Positions 41,561 to 50,696 of a stretch of DNA of 64,000 nucleotides are shown in pieces. Where the stretch lies: NCBI RefSeq assembly GCF_009857535.1, contig NZ_WWCS01000016.1, positions 1-64,000 on the forward strand. Direction: 5' to 3'. Position 1 is the stretch's first letter. Each line of letters starts with the position of its first letter. The translations under genes were made by a program, and so were the position numbers. The notes below the pieces were generated by a model, which was not told the origin of the DNA, searched no databases, and saw nothing but the letters and a program-made list of their open reading frames with translations. This DNA comes from Duganella margarita. Lineage in GTDB: Bacteria; Pseudomonadota; Gammaproteobacteria; Burkholderiales; Burkholderiaceae_D.

Positions 41561-42700
41561 ATGAAAGCAGAACTTGAACCCTTCCACGCCATCGCCATCA
41601 GCAAACAGGCTCACGCCCTGAAAGCTGAAGGCCGTTCGATCATCCACATGGAATTCGGTCAGCCGTCCACCGGCGCGCCAAAAACCGCCATCGCCAGGGC
41701 ACACGCCGTGCTGGACGCGGAAAGCATGGGCTACTGGGAAAGCGCGCCGTTGAAACAGCGGCTGGCGCAGTTCTACGACGAGCGCTACGGCGTCACCGTC
41801 CACGCCGACCAGTTGATCCTGACCTGCGGCGCCTCGCCGGCGCTGGTGTTGGCGCTGAGCTCGATGTTCTCGCCGGGCGACCGCATCGCCATGGCGCGGC
41901 CCGGCTACGTTGCCTACCGCAACACGCTGAAAGCGCTGCACATGGAACCGGTGGAAATCGCCTGTGGCGCCGACGTCGGCTTTCAGCTGACCGCCGCTGC
42001 ATTGGCTGCCGTCGAGCCGGCGCCGCACGGCGTCATCATCGCCAGCCCGGCCAATCCAACCGGCACGCTGATCAAGGCCCAGGAACTGCAGGCCATCGCG
42101 GAAGTCTGCCGCGCGCGCGGCATCCGCATCATTTCGGACGAGATTTACCACGGCCTCAGCTACGTCGAGCCGGCGCAAACCGTCCTCGCCTACGAACCGC
42201 AGGCGCTGGTGGTCAGCAGCTTCTCCAAATACTTCAGCATGGCCGGATGGCGACTGGGCTGGCTGCTGGCGCCGTCGGAACACGTCGACCGCGCGCAGGC
42301 CTACTGCGGCAACCTGTTCCTGACCGCGCCGTCGCTGAGCCAGCACGCCGGCCTGGCCGCCTTCGACGCGCTGGATGAGCTAGACGGCCACATCAACGTC
42401 TACCGCGAAAACCGCCGCCTGCTGCTGGCCGCACTGCCCGAGCTGGGCCTGACCACGGTGGCGCCGCCGGATGGCGCGTTCTATATTTACGCCAGCATCG
42501 CCCACCTGACCGACGACAGCCTGGCCTTCTGCAAGCGCCTGCTGCAAGACACCGGCATCGCCAGCGCGCCCGGCATCGACTTCGATCCGGTCGACGGCAA
42601 ATACTTCATCCGGTTCAGTTTCGCCGTCTCCACGGCGGAAATCGAAGAAGCCATCCGCCGCCTCAAACCCTGGTTCGCGGCGCAACCCAGAAAGGACTGA
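41561..42700 (+). CDS. PLP-dependent aminotransferase (class I/II)
   Basis: A 379-residue fold-type I aminotransferase. The PLP lysine is Lys223 (SSFSKYFSMAGWRLG), with Asp193 (ISDEIYHG) and an Asn of SPANPTGT positioned as usual. Compared with alaC it belongs to a different group, annotated variously as aspartate- or succinyldiaminopimelate-like aminotransferases; I cannot assign the substrate. The TATAAT just upstream suggests a leaderless transcript. A serine hydrolase gene starts three bases after its stop, indicating an operon. Confidence 0.84.
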   Translation: MKAELEPFHAIAISKQAHALKAEGRSIIHMEFGQPSTGAPKTAIARAHAVLDAESMGYWESAPLKQRLAQFYDERYGVTVHADQLILTCGASPALVLALSSMFSPGDRIAMARPGYVAYRNTLKALHMEPVEIACGADVGFQLTAAALAAVEPAPHGVIIASPANPTGTLIKAQELQAIAEVCRARGIRIISDEIYHGLSYVEPAQTVLAYEPQALVVSSFSKYFSMAGWRLGWLLAPSEHVDRAQAYCGNLFLTAPSLSQHAGLAAFDALDELDGHINVYRENRRLLLAALPELGLTTVAPPDGAFYIYASIAHLTDDSLAFCKRLLQDTGIASAPGIDFDPVDGKYFIRFSFAVSTAEIEEAIRRLKPWFAAQPRKD

Positions 42701-42702
42701 TC

Positions 42703-43902
42703 ATGCGCCTCTCCTCCCTGCCCCGCTACGCTGCATTGATTGCCGTTGTGATGCTTGGAGGATGCGCAGCGCCACCTGCCGCGCCGCCGGGGCTGGACGC
42801 CGAAGTCCAGCGTCTGATGAGCGCGGCGCGCGTGCCCGGCCTGTCGCTGGCGCTGATCCAGGACGGCAAGGTCAGCTACACCCACGCCTACGGCTACGCC
42901 AATCTCGACCAGCGGCAGCCCTTGCGCACCGACACCATCATGTACGCCGCCTCGCTCACCAAGGCCGTATTCGCCTACACCGTAATGCAGCTGGTGGACG
43001 AAGGCGTGCTGACACTGGACGCGCCGCTGCCCACGCTGCTGAAAAAGCCGCTTCCCGACTATCCCAAATTTGCCGACCTGAAGGACGATCCGCGCTGGCA
43101 GCTACTGACGCCGCGCATGCTGCTGACCCACACCAGTGGCCTGATCAACTGGCGCTACATCAACGAGAACAACAAGCTGGACTTCAAATATCCGCCCGGC
43201 AGCCGCTACGTGTATTCGGGCGAAGGCCTGAACATTTTGCAAATCGTGGTGGAAGAGCGTACCGGCGTCCCGCTGGAAACGCTGATGCAGCAGCGCGTGT
43301 TCGACCGCTTCGGCATGCGCGACACCAGCATGGTCTGGCGCAAAGAATGGGCCGGCCGCGAAACCACGCACTACGGCAAAGACGGCACGGTCATCCCGCA
43401 CAAGCGCCGGAGTGATGCCCGCGCCGCCGGTTCGATGGATACGACAATTGGAGATTACGCCGCCTTCATGGCCGGCGTACTGCGCGGCGAAGGCCTGTCG
43501 GCCGCCGGGTACAAGGAAATGCTGTCGCCGCAGATGGCCATCGTCTCGGTGCAGCAGTTTCCCTCGCACTGGCCAGGCGATACGGATTTATGGCGCGGCA
43601 GCGGCCTGTCGATCGGCATCGGCTGGCCGCTGTACAACTCACCGCTGGGGCCGGCGTTCTTCAAGGAAGGCGCGGACGATGGCACAAATAACATCGCGCT
43701 GGGCTTTCGCCAGTCGCGCAACGGCATCGTCATGCTGAGCAACAGCTCCAACGCGAACAATATGTTCTTCCCGGCCATAGAATACGTCTACGGCAAGACC
43801 TGCCTGCCGTGGTTCTGGATGAATTACATCCCCTACGACCGGCCGGACCTGATGGGATTGCAAGCGCGCGAACGGCCGGAGCTCAGCCCCGGCTGCCGCT
43901 GA
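42703..43902 (+). CDS. Beta-lactamase-fold serine hydrolase, lipoprotein
   Basis: A 399-residue lipoprotein (lipobox LGGC, Cys21) of the class C beta-lactamase/EstB family. The catalytic Ser84 and Lys87 are in AASLTKAV. The second motif is YSG at 171-173, where YxN is usual in beta-lactamases and YSG/YSN occurs in esterases. It is therefore probably an esterase or a peptidase of cell-wall fragments, not a resistance determinant. It follows the aminotransferase gene by two bases. I see no C-terminal membrane helices. Confidence 0.83.
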   Translation: MRLSSLPRYAALIAVVMLGGCAAPPAAPPGLDAEVQRLMSAARVPGLSLALIQDGKVSYTHAYGYANLDQRQPLRTDTIMYAASLTKAVFAYTVMQLVDEGVLTLDAPLPTLLKKPLPDYPKFADLKDDPRWQLLTPRMLLTHTSGLINWRYINENNKLDFKYPPGSRYVYSGEGLNILQIVVEERTGVPLETLMQQRVFDRFGMRDTSMVWRKEWAGRETTHYGKDGTVIPHKRRSDARAAGSMDTTIGDYAAFMAGVLRGEGLSAAGYKEMLSPQMAIVSVQQFPSHWPGDTDLWRGSGLSIGIGWPLYNSPLGPAFFKEGADDGTNNIALGFRQSRNGIVMLSNSSNANNMFFPAIEYVYGKTCLPWFWMNYIPYDRPDLMGLQARERPELSPGCR

Positions 43903-43905
43903 ATG

Positions 43906-44121
43906 CTATTGCTCGGTCATGCCCCGCAGATTTTCGATGTCGGCCACCGCGTGCCGCCAGGCGATTTCCGGATCGTAGACCGGGGCCGACTGCAGCCCCA
44001 GCTCGATATCCTTGAGCACTTTATCGCCCAGCGAGATTTTGTAACGCAAAGCCGTATATTCGACCTCGTAGGTTTTCTTCAGGCCCTGGGTGCGAGTATA
44101 GGTGTCGTGAGAAGCAGGCAT
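43906..44121 (-). CDS. Hypothetical protein, 71 aa
   Basis: A 71-residue soluble protein (MPASHDTYTRTQGLKKTYEV at the start) with mixed helix and strand character and no Cys. GGAGG lies before its ATG. It ends three bases from the serine-hydrolase stop codon on the other strand and lies upstream of nothing on its own strand except that hydrolase's complement. No family is recognised; the compact size suggests a single small domain. Confidence 0.55.
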   Translation of the reverse strand: MPASHDTYTRTQGLKKTYEVEYTALRYKISLGDKVLKDIELGLQSAPVYDPEIAWRHAVADIENLRGMTEQ

Positions 44122-44163
44122 ATATCCTCCTTGTTCATACCGTCCAAACAGGATAGCACTAAC

Positions 44164-46356
44164 TCACACTTCCGGCATTTTTGCGATGAGTTTATCCAAT
44201 GTGACCGGATAATCGCGCACCCGCACGCCGGTGGCGTTGTAAATGGCGTTCGCCACCGCCGCGCCCACGCCGCAAATGCCCAACTCGCCGACGCCCTTGG
44301 CTTTCATCGGTGAAGACACCGGGTCGGTCTCATCGAGGAAGATTACTTCCTGATGCGGAATATCCGCATGCACCGGCACTTCATAGCCCGCCAGGTCGTG
44401 GTTGACGAAGAAACCGCCGCGATGGTCGATCACCAGATCCTCCATCAGCGCCGCTCCCGCCCCCATGGTCATGGCGCCGATCACCTGGCTGCGCGCCGCC
44501 TTGGGATTGAGAATACGCCCGGCGGCGCACACCGCCAGCATGCGGCGAATGCGGGTCTCGCCGGTGGCCGCATCCACGCCCACTTCGACAAAGTGCGCGC
44601 CGAAGGTGGACTGCTGGAACTTCTTGTCGAGGTCGCCGTATTCCATCGTGTCCTCGACCACCAGTTCGCCATTGGCGGCGGCCTGCGTCAGCGGGAAGGA
44701 GCGGCCGTCGGCGCGCACATTACCGTTGGAAAACTCGGCGAGATTGGGATCGAGGCCGAGCTTTTGCGCCGCCAGTTCGCGCAGCTTGACGCACGCCGCA
44801 TACACGCCCGCCGTCGAACTGTTGCCGCCCCACTGCCCGCCCGAGCCGGCCGATACCGGAAAGTCCGAATCGCCCAGCTTGACCTGCACCTGGTTCAGCG
44901 GCACGCCCATCATCTCCGCCGCCGTCTGGGCGATGATGGTATAGCTGCCGGTGCCGATGTCGGTCATATCGGTTTCCACCGTGACCAGCCCCTTGCCGTC
45001 CAGCCGCACGCGCGCGCCGGACTTCTGCACCAAATTGTTGCGGAAAGCCGAGGCCACGCCGATGCCGACCAGCCAGCGACCGTCGCGCACTTTGCCCGGT
45101 TGCGCCTGGCGCTTGTCCCAGCCGAAACGCTGGGCGCCGGTGCGCAGACAATCGACAAAGCGGCGCGTGGAGAATTTGCGGTCGCGCTTGGCTGGATCGA
45201 CCGTGGTGTCATTGATGATGCGGAAGGTGATCGGGTCCATCTTCAGCTTTTCGGCCATTTCATCCATGGCCACTTCCAGCGCCATCAGACCCGGCGCTTC
45301 GCCCGGCGCGCGCATCGCATTGCCTTCCGGCAGATCGAGCACCGCCAGGCGCATTTTCGTCATGCGGTTCGGGCCGGCGTACAGCAGCTGCGTCTGATTG
45401 ACTGCGGTTTCCGGCTGACCGCCCGGTAGGTCGCCGGACCAGCTCTCGTGGCCGATGGCGCTGATCTTGCCCTCGCGCGTGGCGCCGATGCGAATGCGCT
45501 GGATGGTGGCTGGACGGTGCGTGGCGTTGTTGATCATCAGCGGACGTTGCAACGCCACCTTGACCGGCCGCTGCACCGCCTTGGCGCCCAATGCCGCCAG
45601 CAAGGCTTCCGAGCGCAGGAACAGCTTGCCGCCGAAGCCGCCGCCGATGTAGGGCGACACCAGCCGCACATTGTCTTTCGGGATACCCAGCGTTTTCGCC
45701 ATATCGCCCCGGCCCCAGTCGATCATCTGGTTGGAGGTCCACAGCGTCAGCTTGTCGCCCTGCCAGCTGGCGATGGACGCATGCGGCTCCATCATCGCGT
45801 GCGACTGGTCGGGCGTGGTGTAAGTCGCGTCGAGCTTGACCGGCGCCGCAGCGAAAGCGCCGTTGAAGTCGCCGACTTTCTTGTCCTTGGCTTCCTTGTC
45901 GTCCGGCTCCTTGGCTTTGTCCTTGACCTTGGCCAGGTCGTACGAACCCTTCTCCTGACTGTACTGGACGTTGACCAGCTGCGCGGCCGCGCGGGCCTGC
46001 TCGAAAGTCTCCGCCACCACCAGCGCAATCGCCTGATGATAGTGCTGGATGTCCGGCCCGCCCAGCAGCTTGGCGGTGTTGAAGTTGCCCTTGCCCAGCT
46101 TGCCCGCGTTGTCGGCGGTGATCACCGCCAGCACGCCGGGCGCGCGCTTGGCCTGACTCACATCGATGGACGTGATGCGGCCCTTGGCGATGCCAGCGCC
46201 GACCACATAGCCGTAGGCGGCGTTCGCTTGCTGGTGCTCATAGGCATACGGCGCGGTGCCGGTGGTTTTGTAGGGGCCGTCGATACGGTCGGTGGCGTGG
46301 CCAATCACCTTGAGTTGGTCGATGGGATTGGTGGTGGCGGGAGTGACAAATTTCAT
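44164..46356 (-). CDS. paoC: Molybdopterin subunit of a periplasmic aldehyde oxidoreductase
   Basis: A 730-residue large subunit of the xanthine-oxidase family. The active-site Glu691 is in KGVGELGICG, and the substrate/cofactor region includes IGGGFGGK, matching PaoC, the molybdenum-binding subunit that oxidises aromatic and other aldehydes to acids in the periplasm. No signal peptide is present; the PaoABC complex is exported through the Tat signal of PaoA. AAAGG precedes the ATG. It is the third gene of a paoA-paoB-paoC operon. The chaperone gene paoD is not visible in this window. Confidence 0.87.
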   Translation of the reverse strand: MKFVTPATTNPIDQLKVIGHATDRIDGPYKTTGTAPYAYEHQQANAAYGYVVGAGIAKGRITSIDVSQAKRAPGVLAVITADNAGKLGKGNFNTAKLLGGPDIQHYHQAIALVVAETFEQARAAAQLVNVQYSQEKGSYDLAKVKDKAKEPDDKEAKDKKVGDFNGAFAAAPVKLDATYTTPDQSHAMMEPHASIASWQGDKLTLWTSNQMIDWGRGDMAKTLGIPKDNVRLVSPYIGGGFGGKLFLRSEALLAALGAKAVQRPVKVALQRPLMINNATHRPATIQRIRIGATREGKISAIGHESWSGDLPGGQPETAVNQTQLLYAGPNRMTKMRLAVLDLPEGNAMRAPGEAPGLMALEVAMDEMAEKLKMDPITFRIINDTTVDPAKRDRKFSTRRFVDCLRTGAQRFGWDKRQAQPGKVRDGRWLVGIGVASAFRNNLVQKSGARVRLDGKGLVTVETDMTDIGTGSYTIIAQTAAEMMGVPLNQVQVKLGDSDFPVSAGSGGQWGGNSSTAGVYAACVKLRELAAQKLGLDPNLAEFSNGNVRADGRSFPLTQAAANGELVVEDTMEYGDLDKKFQQSTFGAHFVEVGVDAATGETRIRRMLAVCAAGRILNPKAARSQVIGAMTMGAGAALMEDLVIDHRGGFFVNHDLAGYEVPVHADIPHQEVIFLDETDPVSSPMKAKGVGELGICGVGAAVANAIYNATGVRVRDYPVTLDKLIAKMPEV

Positions 46357-46361
46357 GTTGT

Positions 46362-47315
46362 TCAGCCTTTCTTCACATCAGCCAGCACCGAGGCCAGCGT
46401 ACGCTGCACCAGCGGAATCTTGAACGCGCTCTCGGCGCTTGGTTTGGCGCCGGCCAGCAATTGCTCGGACACCGCCTTGGCGCCTTGCGGCATGCTGGCG
46501 TCAGCGCCCGGAACGCGCCATGGCTTGTGGGCGACACCGCCGAGCGCCACGCGGCCGCTGCCGTCCGGCAGCACCACGGCCGCCACCGAAATCAGCGCAA
46601 ACGCATACGAGGAACGGTCACGCACCTTGCGGTAGACGTGCACGCCGCCCAGCGGCTTGGGCAAGGTCACCGCGGTGATCAGTTCGCCCGGCATCAGCGT
46701 CGTGTCGATCTGCGGGGTGTTGCCCGGCAGGCGGTGAAAATCGGCAATCGGAATGGTGCGGGTGGCGCCGTCCGGCTTGATGGTTTCGACAGTGGCGTCC
46801 AGCAATTGCATGGCCACCGCCATGTCGCTCGGGTGCGTTGCAATGCAGGCATCGCTGGCGCCGAGGATGGCATGATTGCGGCTGTAGCCGCCAATCGCCG
46901 AACAACCACTGCCCGGTTGGCGCTTGTTGCAGGGCTGGTTGGTATCGTAAAAGTAAGGGCAACGTGTGCGCTGCAACAGATTGCCGGCCGTGGTGGCCTT
47001 GTTGCGCAGCTGCGCCGAGGCACCGGCCAGCAAGGCGCGCGACAACACGGCGTAATCGCGCCGCACGCGCTGGTCGGCGGCCAGGTCGGTGTTACGCACC
47101 AGTGCACCAATGCGCAGGCCGCCACCCTGGATCGCTTCGATCTTGTCGAGCGCCAGGCCGTTGACATCGATCAGGTGCTGCGGCGTTTCAATCTCCAGCT
47201 TCATCAAGTCCAGCAGATTGGTGCCGCCGGCGATGAAGCGGGCGCCGGGCGTGCGTTGCGCCGCTGCGGCGGCTTCGGCCGGCGTCTGCGCGCGCTGATA
47301 GGTAAAGGCCCTCAT
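46362..47315 (-). CDS. paoB: FAD-binding subunit of aldehyde oxidoreductase
   Basis: A 317-residue FAD-binding medium subunit (CO dehydrogenase/xanthine dehydrogenase family). The FAD loop is ARFIAGGTNLLDLMK and the second contact is GNLLQRTRCPYFYD. The Cys-rich insertion CNKRQPGSGCSAIGG, characteristic of PaoB, binds an extra [4Fe-4S] cluster absent from xanthine dehydrogenases. It passes electrons from the molybdenum centre to the acceptor. ATG 47315 overlaps the stop of paoA (ATGA), so translation is coupled. paoC follows five bases later. Confidence 0.87.
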   Translation of the reverse strand: MRAFTYQRAQTPAEAAAAAQRTPGARFIAGGTNLLDLMKLEIETPQHLIDVNGLALDKIEAIQGGGLRIGALVRNTDLAADQRVRRDYAVLSRALLAGASAQLRNKATTAGNLLQRTRCPYFYDTNQPCNKRQPGSGCSAIGGYSRNHAILGASDACIATHPSDMAVAMQLLDATVETIKPDGATRTIPIADFHRLPGNTPQIDTTLMPGELITAVTLPKPLGGVHVYRKVRDRSSYAFALISVAAVVLPDGSGRVALGGVAHKPWRVPGADASMPQGAKAVSEQLLAGAKPSAESAFKIPLVQRTLASVLADVKKG

Positions 47316-47965
47316 GCCGTCCTCCCCGCCACTTCGGTGATGGCGTCGATGATGTTGGAGTAGGCGCCACATCGGCAGATATTGCCGCTCATGCGCTCGC
47401 GCAGCTCGGCTTCATTCAGCAACGGCCGGACGTTGAGATCGCCGCTGACGTGGCTCGGGATGCCTTGCTTGATCTCGTCCAGCGCGGCGACGGCGGAACA
47501 GATCTGCCCCGGCGTACAGTAGCCGCATTGGTAGCCGTCGTGCTTGATGAAGGCCGCCTGCATCGGATGCAGCTGGTTCGGCGTGCCGAGGCCTTCGATG
47601 GTGGTGATCTTGTCGCCATTGTGCATCACCGCCAGCGACAGGCAGGAATTGATGCGGCGGCCATTGACGTGCACGGTGCAGGCGCCACACTGGCCGTGAT
47701 CGCAGCCTTTCTTGGTGCCGGTGAGATGCAGATGTTCGCGCAGGGCATCGAGCAGCGTGGTGCGCGTGTCGACTTCCAGCGTCTGCTGCTTGCCGTTGAC
47801 TTCAAAAGAGAACTTGGCCGGGGTCGGCGGCGGCGTGGTCGCGGGCTTGGCCGTGGTGGGCTGCGCTTCCGCAGCAGACAACGGCACCGTCGCCGCCGTC
47901 GCTGAAATCGCGCCCGCAATCAATACATTGCGGCGCGTCATATTGATGTCGCTGTGGTTATTCAT
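47312..47965 (-). CDS. paoA: [2Fe-2S] subunit of aldehyde oxidoreductase with Tat signal
   Basis: A 217-residue small subunit. A twin-arginine signal, TRRNVLIAG at residues 10-18, directs the folded complex to the periplasm. The plant-type [2Fe-2S] cluster is bound by CDHGQCGACT ... NSC and the second cluster by QCGYCTPGQ ... NICRCGAY, both intact. The linker after the signal is rich in Pro and Thr. ATG 47965 is chosen over an in-frame extension because the twin-arginine motif then sits near the N-terminus. It is the first gene of the paoABC-type operon. Confidence 0.88.
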   Translation of the reverse strand: MNNHSDINMTRRNVLIAGAISATAATVPLSAAEAQPTTAKPATTPPPTPAKFSFEVNGKQQTLEVDTRTTLLDALREHLHLTGTKKGCDHGQCGACTVHVNGRRINSCLSLAVMHNGDKITTIEGLGTPNQLHPMQAAFIKHDGYQCGYCTPGQICSAVAALDEIKQGIPSHVSGDLNVRPLLNEAELRERMSGNICRCGAYSNIIDAITEVAGRTA

Positions 47966-48056
47966 GTCGTCGCATCCTCTAGCCTGTCGGGTCCAAGGCT
48001 TATAGTAAATGCGTGACGAGCATCCCAATGTTAGGGAGCGCACATAACGAAGCTGA

Positions 48057-49448
48057 TCAGCGATCCGGCTCGGCCACCGGTTCCACCACGCTCAGCACCA
48101 GCACCACGCACAGCAAGGCGGTGCCGACCATGTACAGGAACACGCTACTCCAGCCATAGTGATCGAGCAGCATGCCGACCGCCAGCGGAGCCACCGCCCC
48201 GCCAATCTGGCCGAGGAAATTGACGATACCGAACGCGGTGGGATACGTGGCCTTGGTCGCCAGCCCCATCGCATACGCCGAGTAGCCGGCGAAGCCGATG
48301 CCCAGCATCAGGCCGGAGACCAGCAGCGTGCAGCCGAGATACACAGCGCTGTCCGGCGCTTCCACCAGCAGGCACATCATCAGCGTGGTGCCGACCGCTC
48401 CCAGCAGCATCATCGGCTTGCGGCGGCCGTCCAGCAGGCGGTCGGAAATCAGGCCGCCGATCATATTACCGCTGACCGCGCCGATGAACGGCGCCGACGC
48501 CAGGAAGCCCATCTTCACGGCCGCAAAGCCTTTCACCGTGATCAGGTAAGTTGGAATCCACGACATGAAGATGTTGCTGATGCCGATCATGCAGCCGTAA
48601 CCGAGCGCCACGCCGATGATATTCCACGACAGGCACACTTGCCGCACCGTATTCAGGCGCGTCACCGGCTTGGTGCGGTTGATGAAGTCGAGCAGCGGCA
48701 TCTTGCGCAGTTGCATGCGTTCGGCGGTCGGATGCAGGCGCTGTCCGGCGGCGGGATCGCCCTCGCCCTGGATGTAGCGGCGCTCGGCCGGCGTGCAGTA
48801 GCGGCTCTGGTCCGGCGAATTGGTAACCAGCAGCATCCACAGCACCGAGAACAGCAAGCCCGGCACCGCGAAGACGTAGAAGATCTCGCGCCAGCCCCAG
48901 ATGGCGATGACGATCAGGCCGATCGACGGCACCATCAGCGGGCCGAGCTTGGAGGCGGCGATCCAGATGCCGGTGGCCAGCCCCTTCTCCTGTGGCGGGA
49001 ACCAGCGGTTGATCACATTGGTGCAACCGATGCCCAGCGGCCCTTCGGACAGGCCGAGTCCCACCCGGTAAAGCTGCAACAGCAAGACCGACGACGTGGT
49101 CGCCATCAAGCCGGTAAATACCGACGTCAACACCATGCAGATGGCCAGGAAATACCGGCTGGCTTTTTCACCGAGACGGCGATACAGCAGGCCGACCGGA
49201 ATCTGCACAATGGCATAGGCGAACGAAAACAGGCTGACGATCAGGCCCGCTTCCGTATTGGTGATGTGGAATTCCTTCTTCATGTACGGCAAGGCGATGC
49301 CGAAGTTGGCGCGGTCGGCGCAGGCAATCGCCCAGATGCAGAAAATCAGGCCCATGACGACCCAGCGGTAGTTGCTGGTTTTCTCGGGCGCCGCTGCCGT
49401 CGCTGTGACGATCGGCTGCGGGATGCTGGTGACGCGTTGTGGGCGCAT
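48057..49448 (-). CDS. MFS transporter, ACS (anion:cation symporter) family
   Basis: A 463-residue major facilitator with 12 predicted helices. The family signatures CADRANFGIALPYM at helix 1 and GLLYRRLGEKASRYF in the loop after helix 2 match the ACS family, which imports sugar acids and related organic anions (glucarate, galactonate, glycerate-type). GGAGA precedes ATG 49448. It is divergent from a 2-hydroxyacid dehydrogenase gene that could metabolise such an acid. The 213-bp gap between them carries a 12-bp palindrome that might be the operator. Confidence 0.83.
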   Translation of the reverse strand: MRPQRVTSIPQPIVTATAAAPEKTSNYRWVVMGLIFCIWAIACADRANFGIALPYMKKEFHITNTEAGLIVSLFSFAYAIVQIPVGLLYRRLGEKASRYFLAICMVLTSVFTGLMATTSSVLLLQLYRVGLGLSEGPLGIGCTNVINRWFPPQEKGLATGIWIAASKLGPLMVPSIGLIVIAIWGWREIFYVFAVPGLLFSVLWMLLVTNSPDQSRYCTPAERRYIQGEGDPAAGQRLHPTAERMQLRKMPLLDFINRTKPVTRLNTVRQVCLSWNIIGVALGYGCMIGISNIFMSWIPTYLITVKGFAAVKMGFLASAPFIGAVSGNMIGGLISDRLLDGRRKPMMLLGAVGTTLMMCLLVEAPDSAVYLGCTLLVSGLMLGIGFAGYSAYAMGLATKATYPTAFGIVNFLGQIGGAVAPLAVGMLLDHYGWSSVFLYMVGTALLCVVLVLSVVEPVAEPDR

Positions 49449-49580
49449 GCGGTGTCTCCATTTTTGTTTTTTAAAAGATTGTTATTTTTATCGGTCCAGC
49501 AAATCCTCCCACCGGCCGACAACGCTGTCCAATCTTTTCTGGACATCCGTTGATCCGCAAATTGAATCACGCAGAGCTTG

Positions 49581-49592
49581 TATCAACTGATA
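49581..49592. promoter_or_regulatory. Palindrome TATCAACTGATA in a divergent promoter region
   Basis: A 12-bp perfect dyad (TATCA-AC-TGATA) lies 70 bp before the dehydrogenase start and 133 bp before the MFS start. Its place suggests an operator for a local regulator such as the LysR protein at 50697. This is weak without a second copy. Confidence 0.3.
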
Positions 49593-49661
49593 GCGTATTC
49601 GGATTGGACGCGTTGTCAAAAACCGCAGATCATGCGCCAACGACCAACAAGGAGCTCCTGA

Positions 49662-50615
49662 ATGAAGCCGAATATTTTGCAGTTGAACCCGATTCTCGTG
49701 CCCGCCATCAATGACCAGTTGAACACGCTGTACACCATGCACCGCCTGTTCGAGCAAGAAGACAAGCCCGCGTATCTGAAGCAGCACGGCGGCGTGATCC
49801 GGGGCGTGATCACCGGCGGCCATACCGGCATCAGCAACGACATGATCACCGCGCTGCCGGCCTTGAAGGTGATCGCCGTCAACGGCGTCGGCACCGATGC
49901 GGTCGACCTGACGTTTGCCAAGGCGCGCGGCATTCCTGTCACCGCCACCTTCGGCGCGCTGACCGAGGATGTGGCCGACCTGGCCATCGGCCTGATCCTG
50001 TCGGCCTGCCGCCAGATCTGCGCCGGCCATCAGTTCGTCACCTCGGGCAACTGGCAGCGCAATCCGAATCCGGGGGCGTTGCCGCTGTCGCGCCGCTTCA
50101 GCGGCAAGCGGGTCGGTATCGTCGGCATGGGCAAGGTCGGCCGCGCCATCGCCCAGCGCGCCGCAGCGTTCGACTGCCCGGTCGCCTACACCGACCTGCG
50201 CCAGATCAACGAGGTGCCGCACCGCTTCGTGCCGGACCTGCTGCAACTGGCGCGCGACAGCGACATCCTGGTGCTGGCGGCCGCCGCCGACAAGGCGCAA
50301 GGCATCATCAACGCCGCCGTACTGGATGCATTGGGCAAGGACGGCTACCTGATCAACATCGCGCGCGGCAAGCTGGTGGTGGAAAGCGATCTGGTCGAAG
50401 CGCTGCAACGCGGCGCCATCGCCGGCGCCGGACTGGACGTGTTTGTCGATGAGCCGAATGTGCCGGCAGTGTTGTTCAACCACGACCGCGTGGTATTGCA
50501 GGCGCACCGCGCCAGCGCCACCGTCGAGTCGCGCACCGCCATGGGCGAGATGGTGCTGGCCAGCCTGGCGGCCGGTCTGGCCGGTCAACGTCCCGAAGGC
50601 AGCCTGACCACCTGA
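49662..50615 (+). CDS. NAD(P)-dependent D-2-hydroxyacid dehydrogenase
   Basis: A 317-residue D-isomer-specific dehydrogenase. The nucleotide-binding motif GKRVGIVGMGKVGRAIAQ (about 147-164) is intact. Arg at INIARGKLV (about 230) and the Glu of GLDVFVDEPN follow. However, the catalytic His region reads LQAHRASAT, where HxA or HxG is usual, so His is retained. It resembles GhrB/hydroxypyruvate-glyoxylate reductases. AAGGAG precedes ATG 49662. The neighbouring MFS transporter, LysR regulator and porin suggest uptake and use of a 2-oxo or 2-hydroxy acid. Confidence 0.84.
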   Translation: MKPNILQLNPILVPAINDQLNTLYTMHRLFEQEDKPAYLKQHGGVIRGVITGGHTGISNDMITALPALKVIAVNGVGTDAVDLTFAKARGIPVTATFGALTEDVADLAIGLILSACRQICAGHQFVTSGNWQRNPNPGALPLSRRFSGKRVGIVGMGKVGRAIAQRAAAFDCPVAYTDLRQINEVPHRFVPDLLQLARDSDILVLAAAADKAQGIINAAVLDALGKDGYLINIARGKLVVESDLVEALQRGAIAGAGLDVFVDEPNVPAVLFNHDRVVLQAHRASATVESRTAMGEMVLASLAAGLAGQRPEGSLTT

Positions 50616-50656
50616 TCCGATGAAGCACGCGAAACCTGTCCTGCGGCCAATAAACC

Positions 50657-50662
50657 TATAAT
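50657..50662 (+). promoter_or_regulatory. -10 element (TATAAT) of the LysR gene
   Basis: TATAAT at 50657-50662. The implied transcription start near 50669 lies after an in-frame ATG at 50664, so translation must begin at ATG 50697. Confidence 0.55.
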
Positions 50663-50696
50663 CATGGCCGACTACTTACGCCTTACAGGACACGCT

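Noticed and set aside
42703..43902. Antibiotic-inactivating beta-lactamase
   Set aside because: The fold is shared, but the second motif is YSG, as in esterases, and no resistance context exists.
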